Below, in pieces: positions 20,526-33,989 of a DNA stretch of 64,000 nucleotides. Under the pieces are notes generated by a model, which had not been told where the DNA came from, ran no database searches, and saw only the letters and a list, made by a program, of their open reading frames with translations. Numbering within the stretch: the stretch's first letter is position 1; every line of letters begins with the position of its first letter. The DNA comes from Ascoidea asiatica (lineage: Eukaryota; Ascomycota; Saccharomycetes; Ascoideales; Ascoideaceae), in NCBI GenBank assembly GCA_001600695.1, contig BCKQ01000001.1, positions 2,322,722 through 2,386,721 on the forward strand, read 5' to 3'. A program made the position numbers and the translations under genes.

Positions 20526-23500
20526 ATGGAAAATGAAGGTTTTAGTCCTATTCAAGGAATTTTTTTTTCAACTTTTCATCCAACCGAAGGTCCAAAAATT
20601 GTTTGCCAGGTTCCTGAAAATTTTGTTTTGACAAATGAGCCATCTACTTCAACCAATTCGAATACTTCCTCAATTGCATCAAGTGCTGCATGTTCATTTG
20701 ATCCTTCTTCTTCTTCAAATAAACTCTTGTGTAATAATTCAATTAAAAATGATATCAGTCCTCAAAATAATCAAACTTCAAACGATCCTCAAATTGAAAG
20801 AATTCATTTTAATAATATTAAGGACTATATAATACCAAAACTGGCTTTAATGAATAAATTAATTAAAATTAAATCTGGAAAATCTTTTCAATTAATATCA
20901 TATCCAATTCAAATAAACTCTCCACTTTATGAAAGAAATTCATTTATTTTCAATTTTGTTTTCATTTTCAATTATAATTCAAATTCGATACCTTATCAAT
21001 CAATTTTAAAAAGATTGTCTAATGTATTTAAAATTTTGCAAACTCAATCTTTAATTTTATCTGATTCTTGTAATATTTTAGAAAATAAAAACGTTTATTA
21101 TAAAGTCGATAATAATTCCAATAATCTTAATGATAATAATATCAATGATAATTCTATTAAAAATAAGTATTCCAATATTACAAATAATTATAATAATGTT
21201 GCAAATGCAGTAAATTATAGGTCGAATATAAATTCCATTTTAGAACAATTTAAAAAATCAAAATCTTCGAATAGCAATTTAATTAACGATAATAATAATA
21301 TAAGATTTTCAATTGAAAATTTAATTCAACAAATTTATCAAGATTTAAATACATACTCAGAATGTTTAATACCGATAGATGAAGCAAATTCAATTGATAT
21401 AAAATTATTTCCATTAATACCATCTCCTTCAACCATTAAAATTAATTATTCACATGTTCCGATATTAATTGTTAATTTGTCTTCAATTATTAATAGTTCT
21501 TGGGATCCTGCAATGATTAAGTTGGTTGAAAAAATCAATGGTATTGATCCAATTTATAAAATTTCAAAGCTGTTAAATATTGGTATTGATTATTCAATTC
21601 AAATTATTAATTCCCTATTATATTATAAAACAATCATTTTAATTGATTTATTTAAATATTCAAATATTTATTCAGTTTCTTCTAAAATTAATAATTTTTT
21701 GGATTTTCAGTTAAATTTTAGTAATTTAAACTATTTTATTTATCCAAATAAAGATTTAAATCCTTTTAAATCATTACCAATTGATTTAAATGATCCAAAT
21801 ATAAGCAATTTGATAATACAGAATAAAGATAAAGATAAAAGTAAAATAACTTTAAATTCAAATTTTTCTTCTGCTTCTTTAAATACCATGGATAATTATT
21901 TATCAAATTCCAACTCTAATTCAGTTTCTAATTCTATATCTGAATTAAATCGGCGAACTCACACTCTAAATAATAAAGATAATAGTAATAACAATAGTAA
22001 TAAAGATATAGCAGTAGAATCAGACGTAGATAATAGTGATAATATGAATAATAATAATAGCATTAATAATAATAATGGTAAACATTTGAGTAGCTTAAAT
22101 TCTTTTGATTCTGCTAAAAGTGAACATACCAATATTGGGGATCTTAAGAATAACTTTTCAAGTTTCCAAATGACCAGTAATAATAACAAGAATAATTTTA
22201 TTCCTAATGATAACACCAATATCAAGAATAGTCTAATTGATAATTCTTCAAAACTATTAAATCGAAACTATGAAAATTTACCATCTCAAGTCAAATTATT
22301 TGAATTATATTCATCTTTAAATCAATCACAATCATTGAAAAATTGGTATAAAAAAAATTATGAAAAATTAAATTTAATAAATATAGATATAAGAAGATTT
22401 ATTGTTTTTGGAATATTAAGTGGTATAATTTATAGAGTTTATCAATATCCTATAATTATCAATGATAATGATTATTATGATAATGAAAATTCAATTGATA
22501 ATAATGAAAGTATTTATGAAGATAAAGAAGATGAGAAAAAACAAGATTTCAGTATTCATAACAATAATTATAAATCAGATAATGATGACCTAAATTCCTG
22601 TGATGATGAAAATTGTTCCGAAGAAGATTTTGGATCATTTGAATTCTTTTCCAATACAATAACTATTAGTTATTCGGAAGAAATATTATTGAGATCAAAA
22701 TCACTCAATGTATTAAATACTAAATCTAGTAATAATTCTGAAAATTTATCAAAATCTAACATTAATAAAGATAATATTTATTATTTTAAAGGAATTAATG
22801 ATAATAAAGGTAATATTCCTCTTAAGAAGGGAATTATTGATATTAATAGTATTATGTCTCATAATTCCTGGAAGTCAAAATTCAATAGAAATATGAAAGA
22901 TATAAATTTCAATGAACTTAATAAAAATTTCATTGAAATTATTGAAAATAAAAATTATGGTCTTGATATTGTCAAAAATAGCTTTGAATTAATTGATAAT
23001 TTGTATAATGATAAATATTGTTTGAAATCATTCAGTATTGATGAAATAGAAATATTCAGAGATCTAGACTTAATTAAAGAAATCGATGAAAAAAATGAAG
23101 ATAGCGAAGAGGAAAAGGAAGTCAATACAAATAGTGATGGAAGTGATCTCGAGGATAATATAAGTAATTTTACTGGTTACCATGAATATCAAAGTTATGG
23201 TCAAAGAAATAATAGAAATAATAGAGTCGAAAAAAATAAAAATAATAATAACGATAATATTAGCATTAATAATCATAATAATCATAATAATCATAATAAT
23301 CTTAATAAGCATAATAACCATAATAACAATAATACTATAAGTAGTAATAACAGTAGTATTATTAATAATAATAATAAAGGTAATAGTAGTAATATTGGAG
23401 GTAAATCTAGGAATACTGCTATTTCAAAAGAAATTAAAATAATTCAAGGATTAAAAAGCCAAAGATATTATTCATTAAAAAGTATAAAACAATTGCGTAA

Positions 23501-23615
23501 AATGGTTTTGAAGATAAATAACTTTGATGATACTTGTATATTATTCAACATGAATCAAAAAGAAATCGAGGAGGTTTTGGGTGACTTTTGGAATTGGTGT
23601 GTTATTAATAGATGA
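20526..23615 (+). CDS. NPR2: SEACIT/GATOR1 subunit Npr2, TORC1 regulator
   Basis: A 1029-residue homologue of nitrogen permease regulator 2 (615 residues in S. cerevisiae). With Npr3 and Iml1 it inhibits TORC1 at the vacuole when amino acids are scarce. The N-terminus has IFFSTFHPTEGPKIVCQVP, then FQLISYPIQINSPLYERN and FNFVFIFNYN. The central region has LNTYSECLIPIDEANSIDIK and PIYKISKLLNI, and later ESL-type NIDIRRFIVFGILSGIIYRV; all have direct counterparts in Npr2. The extra length comes from Asn-rich inserts around 430-570 and an acidic/Asn-rich region around 650-960 with HNN repeats. The C-terminus (LFNMNQKEIEEVLGDF) again matches. The ATG at 20526 is the first in frame. Confidence 0.9.
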   Translation: MENEGFSPIQGIFFSTFHPTEGPKIVCQVPENFVLTNEPSTSTNSNTSSIASSAACSFDPSSSSNKLLCNNSIKNDISPQNNQTSNDPQIERIHFNNIKDYIIPKLALMNKLIKIKSGKSFQLISYPIQINSPLYERNSFIFNFVFIFNYNSNSIPYQSILKRLSNVFKILQTQSLILSDSCNILENKNVYYKVDNNSNNLNDNNINDNSIKNKYSNITNNYNNVANAVNYRSNINSILEQFKKSKSSNSNLINDNNNIRFSIENLIQQIYQDLNTYSECLIPIDEANSIDIKLFPLIPSPSTIKINYSHVPILIVNLSSIINSSWDPAMIKLVEKINGIDPIYKISKLLNIGIDYSIQIINSLLYYKTIILIDLFKYSNIYSVSSKINNFLDFQLNFSNLNYFIYPNKDLNPFKSLPIDLNDPNISNLIIQNKDKDKSKITLNSNFSSASLNTMDNYLSNSNSNSVSNSISELNRRTHTLNNKDNSNNNSNKDIAVESDVDNSDNMNNNNSINNNNGKHLSSLNSFDSAKSEHTNIGDLKNNFSSFQMTSNNNKNNFIPNDNTNIKNSLIDNSSKLLNRNYENLPSQVKLFELYSSLNQSQSLKNWYKKNYEKLNLINIDIRRFIVFGILSGIIYRVYQYPIIINDNDYYDNENSIDNNESIYEDKEDEKKQDFSIHNNNYKSDNDDLNSCDDENCSEEDFGSFEFFSNTITISYSEEILLRSKSLNVLNTKSSNNSENLSKSNINKDNIYYFKGINDNKGNIPLKKGIIDINSIMSHNSWKSKFNRNMKDINFNELNKNFIEIIENKNYGLDIVKNSFELIDNLYNDKYCLKSFSIDEIEIFRDLDLIKEIDEKNEDSEEEKEVNTNSDGSDLEDNISNFTGYHEYQSYGQRNNRNNRVEKNKNNNNDNISINNHNNHNNHNNLNKHNNHNNNNTISSNNSSIINNNNKGNSSNIGGKSRNTAISKEIKIIQGLKSQRYYSLKSIKQLRKMVLKINNFDDTCILFNMNQKEIEEVLGDFWNWCVINR

Positions 23616-24257
23616 GAAAGTTTGCTTGACATGATTCCAAATTTTTCTAATTTCTTTTTTCTTTGTCTATATAATTGTTTATCCTCAATAATCTCAAACC
23701 AAAAAAGAATTGTTTTGGAGGGAGTGGCTTCTTGAAATAAAGTAGAAATTATCAACGTAAATTTAGAGACTATGACGAGCTTCAAAAACCTTAACATGCT
23801 TGATATATTATTTTTTTACAGAGTTTGTGAGCTACAACCAGATAAATTCCATTTATCTGAATTGTTTGGGTGAACTAAAATATATTTTATTTATATAAAT
23901 ATATATTGTATAGAATATAAAAGTTCTAATTTGTGCAAATAAATATAATTTTCCAAAATAGGAAATAAATTTTAATCTTATACCGAGGCTATATTTCCTC
24001 GGCCTAGCTACCGAATGTGGCTCGTTCTTGGGATTGATCCTAGAAACTCGCAAAAATAACGGGAACTTCAGTGAGCATTAATTCGTTAAGCACATCTTCC
24101 TTTGCTGCATTTGCTGGTTTTTCTGTTTTATCAGCCTCAACTAGTTTAGATATTTAGCTTCTTCATTTTTTTCAATAACTTTAGAATTTGCACTTGAATA
24201 GTTCTATAGTTCTTTGTGTTTTACTTCAGATAAATACAGATCTACAATCTCCGGTAA
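23616..24257. promoter_or_regulatory. Spacer NPR2 to PEX13, with two hairpin-forming sites
   Basis: 642 bp. A perfect six-base stem, CCGAGG / CCTCGG with an 8-nt loop, lies at 23983-24002. A second imperfect inverted repeat follows at about 24031-24051 (TTCT..GGAT / ATCC.AGAA). The rest is AT-rich leader and 3' flank. The pair does not fold as a tRNA. Confidence 0.5.
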
Positions 24258-25619
24258 ATGTCAACTCCAAGGCCAAAACCTTGGGAAGTTTCATCAGGGA
24301 CTTCTGCTGCTGTTGCTTCTGGACAGCCTACAAATGTTCAAGAAATCATAGGATCGTCTACAAATTCTCTTACATCTTCTGGTATAAACACTACTTCCAA
24401 CTCTACAGTTGCTCCAGTTCTGCCTTTTAGAGATTCTATAACCAATTCTTCAAATCTATTGGATTCAACAGTTTCAAATACTTCCTCTTCACTTTCAAAT
24501 CTATCTAATCCTTACAATTCTTCTTATGGCTCTTCTTATGGTTCATCATATGGGTCTGGTTATGGTGGTTTAAGTTCCATGGGAATGTCTTCAGGCCTTG
24601 GAAGTTATGGTGGATATGGATCTGGTTATGGTGGATATGGATCTGGATATGGATCTGGTTATGGTGGATATGGAAATTCAATGTATGGTATGGGTATGGG
24701 CATGGGTATGGGTATGGGAATGGGTATGAATAACATGGGTATGAATGGCGTGAGCATGGGAATGGGAATGAATAATGATAATTTAAATCAATCGACTCAA
24801 GCAACTTTTCAATTAATTGAGACTTTAATTGGTGCTTTTACTGGTTTTGCTCAAATTTTAGAAGCGACTTTTATCGCAACTCATTCAAGTTTTTTCACAA
24901 TGATCTCTGTAACTGAACAATTTAAAATGTTAAAAGATTTAATAATAAATGGCTTTCTTTCATTCTTTGATATTTCTAAGCTAATAAACTTTATTAAAAG
25001 ACTATTAAAAAATACTTCAAATAATCATATAATTAAATCTATCTTCCCTTCCATATCCAACTCAAAACTTCTTTCTTCCAATTCATCAGATCATAACCAA
25101 GATAATTTAAAAACTATAAAAGATTCACCCAATTCCAGTTTTTCTAATATTTCTGATAGAATAAAATTAGATTATAAACACAATGTTTTTGAAACAAAAG
25201 ATAATAAAAATTATAAGAATAAAATTAAAAATAAATTTGATCCTTCAAAGAAACCTTTAATAATTTTTTTATTGTCAGTGTTTGGTCTTCCAATTATTTT
25301 CAACAAATTGTTACTTTATTTATTCAAAAAACAAAAAAATATTTACAAAAATCAATTATCTTCGTTATCTAATCCAAATTTAAATTATGTTTCAAATAAT
25401 TTAAATTTTTCAAGAGCTCTATATGATTTCAATCCAGAAAATCCAAAGATTGAATTATCTTTCAAAAAAGGTGAAATTTTATCTGTTTTAAATGATATCA
25501 ATACTTCAAATGCTAATAATTCTAATAATCAATGGTGGAGATGTTCTAAAAAAGATGGCACAATAGGCTATGCTCCTTCTAATTATCTTCAATTAATACC
25601 CAAACAACAAAACATATGA
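24258..25619 (+). CDS. PEX13: Peroxisomal import docking protein Pex13 (SH3)
   Basis: A 453-residue peroxisomal membrane protein that docks the cargo receptor Pex5 with Pex14. It starts MSTPRPKPWE, the conserved Pex13 N-terminal motif. A Gly/Tyr/Ser/Met-rich segment (about 88-178) precedes the conserved region TFQLIETLIGAFTGFAQILE and ATHSSFFTMISVTEQF. A second hydrophobic segment (LIIFLLSVFGLPIIFNKLLL) follows. The C-terminal SH3 domain runs from about 380 to 447, with ALYDFNPENP, QWWRCSKKDGTIGYAPSNYL and the usual aromatic binding residues. The ATG at 24258 gives the expected start. A CTG codon at residue 55 sits in V-L-P, where Leu is found in S. cerevisiae Pex13 as I recall it. Confidence 0.93.
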   Translation: MSTPRPKPWEVSSGTSAAVASGQPTNVQEIIGSSTNSLTSSGINTTSNSTVAPVLPFRDSITNSSNLLDSTVSNTSSSLSNLSNPYNSSYGSSYGSSYGSGYGGLSSMGMSSGLGSYGGYGSGYGGYGSGYGSGYGGYGNSMYGMGMGMGMGMGMGMNNMGMNGVSMGMGMNNDNLNQSTQATFQLIETLIGAFTGFAQILEATFIATHSSFFTMISVTEQFKMLKDLIINGFLSFFDISKLINFIKRLLKNTSNNHIIKSIFPSISNSKLLSSNSSDHNQDNLKTIKDSPNSSFSNISDRIKLDYKHNVFETKDNKNYKNKIKNKFDPSKKPLIIFLLSVFGLPIIFNKLLLYLFKKQKNIYKNQLSSLSNPNLNYVSNNLNFSRALYDFNPENPKIELSFKKGEILSVLNDINTSNANNSNNQWWRCSKKDGTIGYAPSNYLQLIPKQQNI

Positions 25620-26085
25620 AATCATCTATGATTCTATCATAAAAATAAACAATCTTTTTATATTTTCAATTAAAATTAAAAAATATTCTAATATTCAAAC
25701 TAAATGTTGAGTTCATTGATTCAAAAATTATACATTTCAATGCTTAATGCTTAATGTACTTAGTAAAGGAAATTTTACATCTCCATATTATTACAGTCAT
25801 TTAGCATAATACTTACAACTGTTTTAGTCTAGTACTATGTGCACATGACCTTTCTTTTTTCATCAATTTTCAAATTTCTATTCACCGTTCGATTAATTTA
25901 CCGTTGAATAAATTTAAATCAAAAGTGGTTCTGAAAAATTAACTTGTTTTTACACAATCTCAGAATTCAATAAATAGAAATAGATTGATTGTAATTACTA
26001 TTTATAGTTTCTTTAGCTTAAAAGATAGTTATTTATATTGATTTCTTTGTAGTCTGTTAAATATTATTTTCAAGTATTGGAAATA
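25620..26085. other. Spacer PEX13 to MEF1
   Basis: 466 bp of AT-rich DNA between two genes on the same strand: the PEX13 3' end and the MEF1 promoter. I see no repeat or RNA gene in it. Confidence 0.6.
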
Positions 26086-28407
26086 ATGGCGACATACTTG
26101 AAATACATTCTACCAAAGAGGTTGAATTTAGTCTCAAGTCCACTATTAATAAGTAATAATTCTATTCAAAAATCATTTGTAAATAATAATTCAAAAAAAG
26201 GAGTAGTCAATGGTTTGACTAAATTTAGATTTTTTCATAACACAACTTCAAAAAAGGCAACTTATGAAGAAGAAAAACAAATTATAGATGACCTAAATAA
26301 AACTTTATTACCTTCAGATGTTGCAAGATTATCAAGAATGAGAAATATTGGTATTTCTGCTCATATTGATTCCGGAAAAACAACATTTACTGAAAGAGTT
26401 TTATTTTACACCGGTAGAATAAAGCAAATTCATGAAGTTAGAGGTAATGATAAAGTTGGTGCTAAAATGGATTCCATGGATTTAGAAAGGGAAAAAGGTA
26501 TTACAATTCAATCTGCTGCAACATATTGTTCTTGGGATAAAGATGATACAAATTATCATTTTAATTTGATTGATACCCCAGGACATATTGATTTTACTAT
26601 TGAAGTAGAGAGAGCTTTAAGAGTTTTAGATGGTGCTGTTCTTGTTGTTTGTGCTGTTTCTGGTGTTCAATCTCAAACTGTTACTGTTGATCGTCAAATG
26701 CGTCGTTATAATGTTCCAAGGGTTACTTTCATTAATAAAATGGACAGAATGGGCTCTGATCCTTTTAGAGTTATTGATCAAATTAATAAAAAATTGAAAA
26801 TGCCTGCTGCTGCTGTTCAAATTCCAATTGGTGCTGAATCTGATTTAAAAGGTGTTGTAAATATTATTGATAAAGTTGCTTTATATAATGAAGGATCACA
26901 GGGTGAGAAAATTGTAACTAAAGAAGTTCCTGCTGATTTAGTTGATTTAATGGAAGAAAAAAGAAGTGTATTAATTGAAACTTTAGCCGATGTTGATGAT
27001 GAAATTGCAGAAATTTTCCTTGATGAAAAAGTTCCTACTCCTAAACAAATTAAGGATGCTATACGAAGAGCAACAATTGCAAGAAAATTTACTCCTGTTT
27101 TAATGGGTTCAGCTTTAGCTAATAAAGGTGTTCAACCAGTTCTTGATGCAATTTGTGATTATTTACCAAATCCTTCTGAAGTTTTAAATAAAGCTTTAGA
27201 CATTGATCAAAATGAAAAACCTGTTAATTTAGTTCCTTCTGAAAAAGATCCTTTTGTTGGGTTAGCATTCAAATTAGAAGAAGGTAATTATGGTCAATTA
27301 ACTTATTTAAGAGTGTATCAAGGAAAAATCAAGAAAGGTGGATATCTTACCAATGTCAAAACTGGTAAAAAAATCAAAGTATCAAGATTAGTGAGAATGC
27401 ATTCAAATGAATTGGAAGATGTTTCTGAAATAGCTTCAGGTGAAATATGTGCAACTTTTGGTATCGATTGTAGTTCTGGTGATACATTCAGTGACGGTGT
27501 TAATTATACAATGACTTCAATGTTTGTTCCGGATGCTGTTATTTCTTTAGCAATCAAACCAGATACAGCAGATACAACTAATTTTTCTAAAGCTGTTAAT
27601 AGATTTCAAAAAGAAGATCCAACATTTAGAGTTAAGTTCGATCCAGAATCATCCGAAACTGTTATTTCTGGTATGGGTGAATTACATCTCGAGGTTTATA
27701 TTGAAAGAATGAGAAGAGAATATAATGTTAAATGTACTACAGGTAAACCCCAAGTTGCCTATAGAGAAGCAATTTTAGGTTCGGCTGAATTTGATTATAC
27801 CCATAAAAAACAATCTGGTGGTGCAGGTCAATATGGTAGAGTTGTTGGTATAATGAAACCTGAAGAAGGTAAAAATCATTTTGAAACACAAATTGTTGGA
27901 GGTAGAATTCCAGACAAATACTTATTCGCCTGTGAAAAGGGATTTAATGAATCCTGTGAGAAAGGCCCATTAATTGGTCATAAAGTTTTAGGATGTAATA
28001 TGTTAATTAATGATGGTCAAATACATGTAGTCGATTCAAGTGAATATTCATTCAAAGCAGCTACGATTGGTGCATTCAAACAAGCATTTTTACAAGCCAA
28101 CCCTGTTATCTTAGAACCAATTATGCAAGTGACAGTTACTTCTCCTAATGAATTTCAAGGTAATGTTATAGGATTATTAAATAAACTTATGGCAATTATT
28201 CAAGATACAGAAAATGGACCGGATGAATTTGTTATGACGGCTGAGTGTTCTTTAAATTCGTTGTTTGGAATCGCCACTTCATTGAGAGCTGCTACTCAAG
28301 GTAAAGGAGAATTTTCAATGGAATTTAAGCAATATTCTCCATGTCCTGCTCATTTACAAAGAGAATTAATAGCTGAATTTGAAAAAAAACAAAAAAGTAA
28401 AAAATAA
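26086..28407 (+). CDS. MEF1: Mitochondrial elongation factor G1
   Basis: A 773-residue mitochondrial EF-G that drives ribosome translocation. Residues 1 to about 60 are basic and Ser/Asn-rich, as expected for a mitochondrial presequence. GTPase motifs follow: [14 protein letters not shown] (G1), GITIQSAA (G2), DTPGHIDFT (G3) and NKMDRMG (G4). Domains II-V are present, with [14 protein letters not shown] and [11 protein letters not shown] in the C-terminal half. SGKTT and the overall order fit mtEFG1 rather than the recycling factor Mef2. The open frame extends three codons upstream, but only through a TTG; the first ATG, at 26086 (MATYLKY), is taken as the start. Confidence 0.95.
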   Translation: MATYLKYILPKRLNLVSSPLLISNNSIQKSFVNNNSKKGVVNGLTKFRFFHNTTSKKATYEEEKQIIDDLNKTLLPSDVARLSRMRNIGISAHIDSGKTTFTERVLFYTGRIKQIHEVRGNDKVGAKMDSMDLEREKGITIQSAATYCSWDKDDTNYHFNLIDTPGHIDFTIEVERALRVLDGAVLVVCAVSGVQSQTVTVDRQMRRYNVPRVTFINKMDRMGSDPFRVIDQINKKLKMPAAAVQIPIGAESDLKGVVNIIDKVALYNEGSQGEKIVTKEVPADLVDLMEEKRSVLIETLADVDDEIAEIFLDEKVPTPKQIKDAIRRATIARKFTPVLMGSALANKGVQPVLDAICDYLPNPSEVLNKALDIDQNEKPVNLVPSEKDPFVGLAFKLEEGNYGQLTYLRVYQGKIKKGGYLTNVKTGKKIKVSRLVRMHSNELEDVSEIASGEICATFGIDCSSGDTFSDGVNYTMTSMFVPDAVISLAIKPDTADTTNFSKAVNRFQKEDPTFRVKFDPESSETVISGMGELHLEVYIERMRREYNVKCTTGKPQVAYREAILGSAEFDYTHKKQSGGAGQYGRVVGIMKPEEGKNHFETQIVGGRIPDKYLFACEKGFNESCEKGPLIGHKVLGCNMLINDGQIHVVDSSEYSFKAATIGAFKQAFLQANPVILEPIMQVTVTSPNEFQGNVIGLLNKLMAIIQDTENGPDEFVMTAECSLNSLFGIATSLRAATQGKGEFSMEFKQYSPCPAHLQRELIAEFEKKQKSKK

Positions 28408-28849
28408 AATTAGCCACTTTGATAATTATTCTTAGTCTTGTATATACTGTAAATAAAGCAAAGTATTATGCCTGTTTTTTTCTTGTTTAATCTAATTTAA
28501 TTGAAATAATATTCCAATGTTTAGTTTAACTTATCCGTAGACGCTGTATTTTTAATAGCCATTAAAGATAATATTGCCTTTATTCACAATCTGAAAGAGT
28601 CTGAATCTTATCACCGTACTTTATTCTGAAGAGCTCCACCGAGCGGATTGGTTTTGTTTTGTATTACTGAGCTCTGTTTTTGTCTCGCGGAAATCCAAAT
28701 ATATTAATTTTTATGTAAATTTTAATATCAGCCTAATCATAAAATCAATCAAACAAAAAGACTGACTGAATAATTGAGGTAATCATTTGGTTAAATCTTT
28801 TATAAATATATCAATGCTCTAAGGCTTGTATGAAACATTTGCTAAAAAT
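28408..28849. other. Spacer MEF1 to TFC4
   Basis: 442 bp. A slightly GC-richer patch at about 28590-28690 (with CGAGCGG and CTCGCGG) lies some 170-250 bp before TFC4 and probably belongs to its promoter. An out-of-frame ATG at 28829 precedes the TFC4 start and could act as a short upstream frame. Confidence 0.5.
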
Positions 28850-29297
28850 ATGGCTTCAAATAAAAATTTTACAATTGCTAATAAATCTAACAGAAAATCC
28901 AAAAGAGCTTTATCTTCAAAAGGACAAAATACTCAATTTGACGAGTCTGAATATAGTAATAACTCAATCAATACAGATATAACAGAGGATGCAGAGGGAT
29001 TTTTGGAAAATATAGATGCTATAAAGCATATGTTGAAAAGTGACGATGACAATGACAATGAAAATGATAACAATAATGAAGGGAGAAGCCAGACTCAGAA
29101 TACTACACATCCACTTTTTGGTGATGATGATGATGAAATATTTCAAGGTGACGAAGAAGATGGTAGTTATAATGCTGATTATAATAACAATTATGAAAAA
29201 AATAATTCTAACAATCTTGAACTCAGTGCTATCAATACGGATGATAATGAGGGTAATACAGACAGTTTAGCTTCTTCTTCTGATGAGTTCAATGACT

Positions 29298-29331
<34 letters not shown>

Positions 29332-32251
29332 GAATAATGATGGTGGCGATGATAAGAACCAAGAAAATCAAGAAGAAAGCTCTAAGTTAAATAATTCTGA
29401 TTACTATGAGGATGACACTGATGAGAATATTGAGAGAAAAAAGAGATCAAAAAGAATAAAAGGAAAAAAAAAAGGAATATTAGATTTCAGTGATCAGGAT
29501 GACGACGATGCTTACGATACTGATGAAGAACAGGCATTAAATCCAAATTCAGCCAATTTTAAAGATATGTTAAGAAGTGCCAGGAACTTCAAAGTCAAAA
29601 ATAAAAAATCACTTAAAAGACCTCTTTCAAAAACTGCAAGAATTAGAAGAGAAAAAGACTTCGATCCTGAAATTAGAATGCATTTAAGTTTAGGAAATGA
29701 AGCTTTTGTTACTGGAGATCTTATAAATGCAGAAAAGCATTATCTTGAAGTTGTCACGAAAGATCCAAAAGCCTTTGCAGCTTATAAGACTTTAGGGGAT
29801 ATATATAAACAACAAGGAGATAAAAATAAATGTTGTAATTATTGGATACTTGCGGCAAGAAATAATCCTTCTGATGGACCGTTTTGGAGAACTGTTGGTG
29901 AACTCAGTAGAGATTGTGGTCATGCAAGTCAAGCTATTTTTTGTTTTAATTCGGCATTAAGTGCTGATAATGAAGATTATGATTCTCTTTATTATAGATC
30001 AATTCTTTATAGAGAAAATCGTCAGTTTGGTAAAGCTTTAAAAGGATTTCAAAAGTTACACCAATTATTTCCGGTTGATACCACTATCATAAGAGAAATT
30101 GCTTTAGTTTATGCTGAACAAAATCGTATAAATGAAGCCATTGAAATGTACTTGAATATGTTAAATCAAAATCAAAACGCAAGTAAAATACAACTGAATC
30201 TTATACCTATTTTTGGCTGGTCTGAATTAAATATTTTAATGGAACTTTATTCAAAACTAGCTGCTTGGGATTTAGGATTGAAAAAAGCTAAAACTATTGC
30301 CAGATGGATTCATAATAGAGAAAAAGAAACTTGGTGGGATGAAATAGATGATGATTCCGAATTTGATGACAGAAGATTTGTTCATAAGAAATACATTGGC
30401 TTGCCTTCATCTTTAAGAAAAAAATCTAACTCTTTACCAATTGATATTAGAATAAAATTTGGAATTTTTAGATTAAATCAAGGTAATACTAATGAGGCAT
30501 TAAGACATTTTGATTTTCTTTTAGACCAAGAACCTAGTGATATAAGTGATTTAATTCTTGAAGTTGGAAAATCCCTTGTAACTAATTATTTATACGCTGA
30601 GGCTTTAAAGATATTTACTCCATTATCATATTGCGATGAATTGAATACTATTGAATTAGTTATGTTGATTGCTAAATGCTTACAAGAAACAGGTGATTAT
30701 GAACAAGCTATAGCAGCATTTTTATCAGTTATTGAAATTGAGCCTGATAATATTGAGGCAAAACTTGCTTTAAGTGAAATTTATGTTTATCTTGGAGAAA
30801 ATGATCGTTCAAAAATGTTATTATATGAAATCAAGAGACAGCGAAATCAAGCAAATGGAATTGTAGATGATTCTAATGATTGTAGTAAATTAGTTGCTGT
30901 TAAAAGAGAAGGAGAAATTTCAATACCTGAAACTGATCAAGCAATTATTACTGATTATATAAAAATGGGTAAAGCAAGAAAGCTTAATGAACAAGAAAAA
31001 GCAGAAAGAGAAAAAATGTTCAGTGCAAGTAATGGAGAAATATATCAAAGATTACAAAGATTATATTCTTCAATAGAAAAAGAAAAAAATCAAGAAGCAG
31101 CAGATACTTGGTTACAATTATGTGGCGAAATTATTGGAGATTTTTGTAAAGTTAAAAATTTTTTTCAAAGAGAAAAATTAAAATATCTTATAGGATTAAT
31201 TAAAAATCGTGGAGAAGAAATAATGGATTTTGATTCAAGATTAGCAAGATTAGAAGAATTGCAAGATGGATCAGGTAAATTAAAAACTAGAGATAATTTT
31301 GATTTTACTCAACAAGATTTTACAACTATTTCTAATAGTTTATCATTCAGAGGACTTACGTTTGATGAATGGTTTGAACTTTTCATGAAATATTGTTTAA
31401 TTTTATGCAAATATAAACAAAGTAAAAGAGGACTAGAAATTATGGAAATTGCAAAAAATATTAATGTATTTCAAAAAGAAAAATATCGTCAAACTTTATC
31501 ATTAGTTGAACTTTCAATTGGAATAATGATTAGTGATTATGAATTGATTGTTTTTAATATACGAAATATTTTGAATAAAAATGCATTTTCAAGAAATTCA
31601 TATAAATTATTTTCAATAGCACTAAAATCCGGACAAGAAGCATTTGATTCATTTATTTCATTAAATCATCAAAAATATTTTTTAAGACAAATTAAAACGT
31701 GGGATTCAGTAAGATATGAAAAAGAAATTGTTGGACAAGCAAAAATTTATGGAGATTATTCTGAATCAGATCTTAATAATGAAAGTCCATATTTAACAGT
31801 TATTTATGGAAATTTATTACATTCAGGTAAAAGTTATGTACCAAGTTTAGGATATTTTACAAAAATTTATAAAGAATTTCCAAATGATCCAATGATTTGT
31901 TTAATGATGGGATTAGCACATTTACATAGATCCATGCAAAGATTAACAACTAGTAGACATTTACAAATTATTCAAGGGCTTTCATACATGATTGAATATA
32001 TGAATATTAGAAAAGGAGAAAGTAAATTTGAAGAACAAGAAATATATTATAATTTTGGTAGATTTTTTCATCAATTAGGTATTAATACAATTGCAGCTGA
32101 ATTTTATGAAAAAGTTTTACAAATTAAAGAAATTAATGAAGAAGATTATAATTTAAAAATGGAAGCAGCATATAATTTAGTTTCAATTTATAATGTTAGT
32201 GAGAATTGTGAATTAGCAAATACGATAATGAATAGATATTTAACAATTTAA
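28850..32251 (+). CDS. TFC4: TFIIIC subunit tau131 (TPR protein)
   Basis: A 1133-residue homologue of Tfc4 (1025 residues in S. cerevisiae), the TPR subunit of RNA polymerase III factor TFIIIC that recruits TFIIIB through Brf1 and Bdp1. The first 270 residues are very acidic, with Asp runs encoded by GAT repeats. A basic stretch (KKSLKRPLSKTARIRREKDF) leads into TPR units from about residue 285 on. Examples are HLSLGNEAFVTGDLINAEKH and AAYKTLGDIYKQQGDKNKCC; a second array includes TGDYEQAIAAFLSVIEIEPD. The C-terminal part (EFPNDPMICLMMGLAHLHRS) matches the family. The open frame reaches upstream only via TTG; the first in-frame ATG is at 28850 (MASNKNF). BDP1, its functional partner, lies about 6 kb downstream. 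Confidence 0.92.
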
Positions 32252-32401
32252 GTATTTAAGTATTTAAGTATTTAATAAATAATATATAATATAATATAAT
32301 GATGTATAATAGTGAAATAGTGATAGTAATTAGCAATATATGAAATTGTAGATAAATTGTAGATACTGTATATTTTATATAGGCTTGTATAATATAATAA
32401 A

Positions 32402-33989
<1,588 letters not shown>

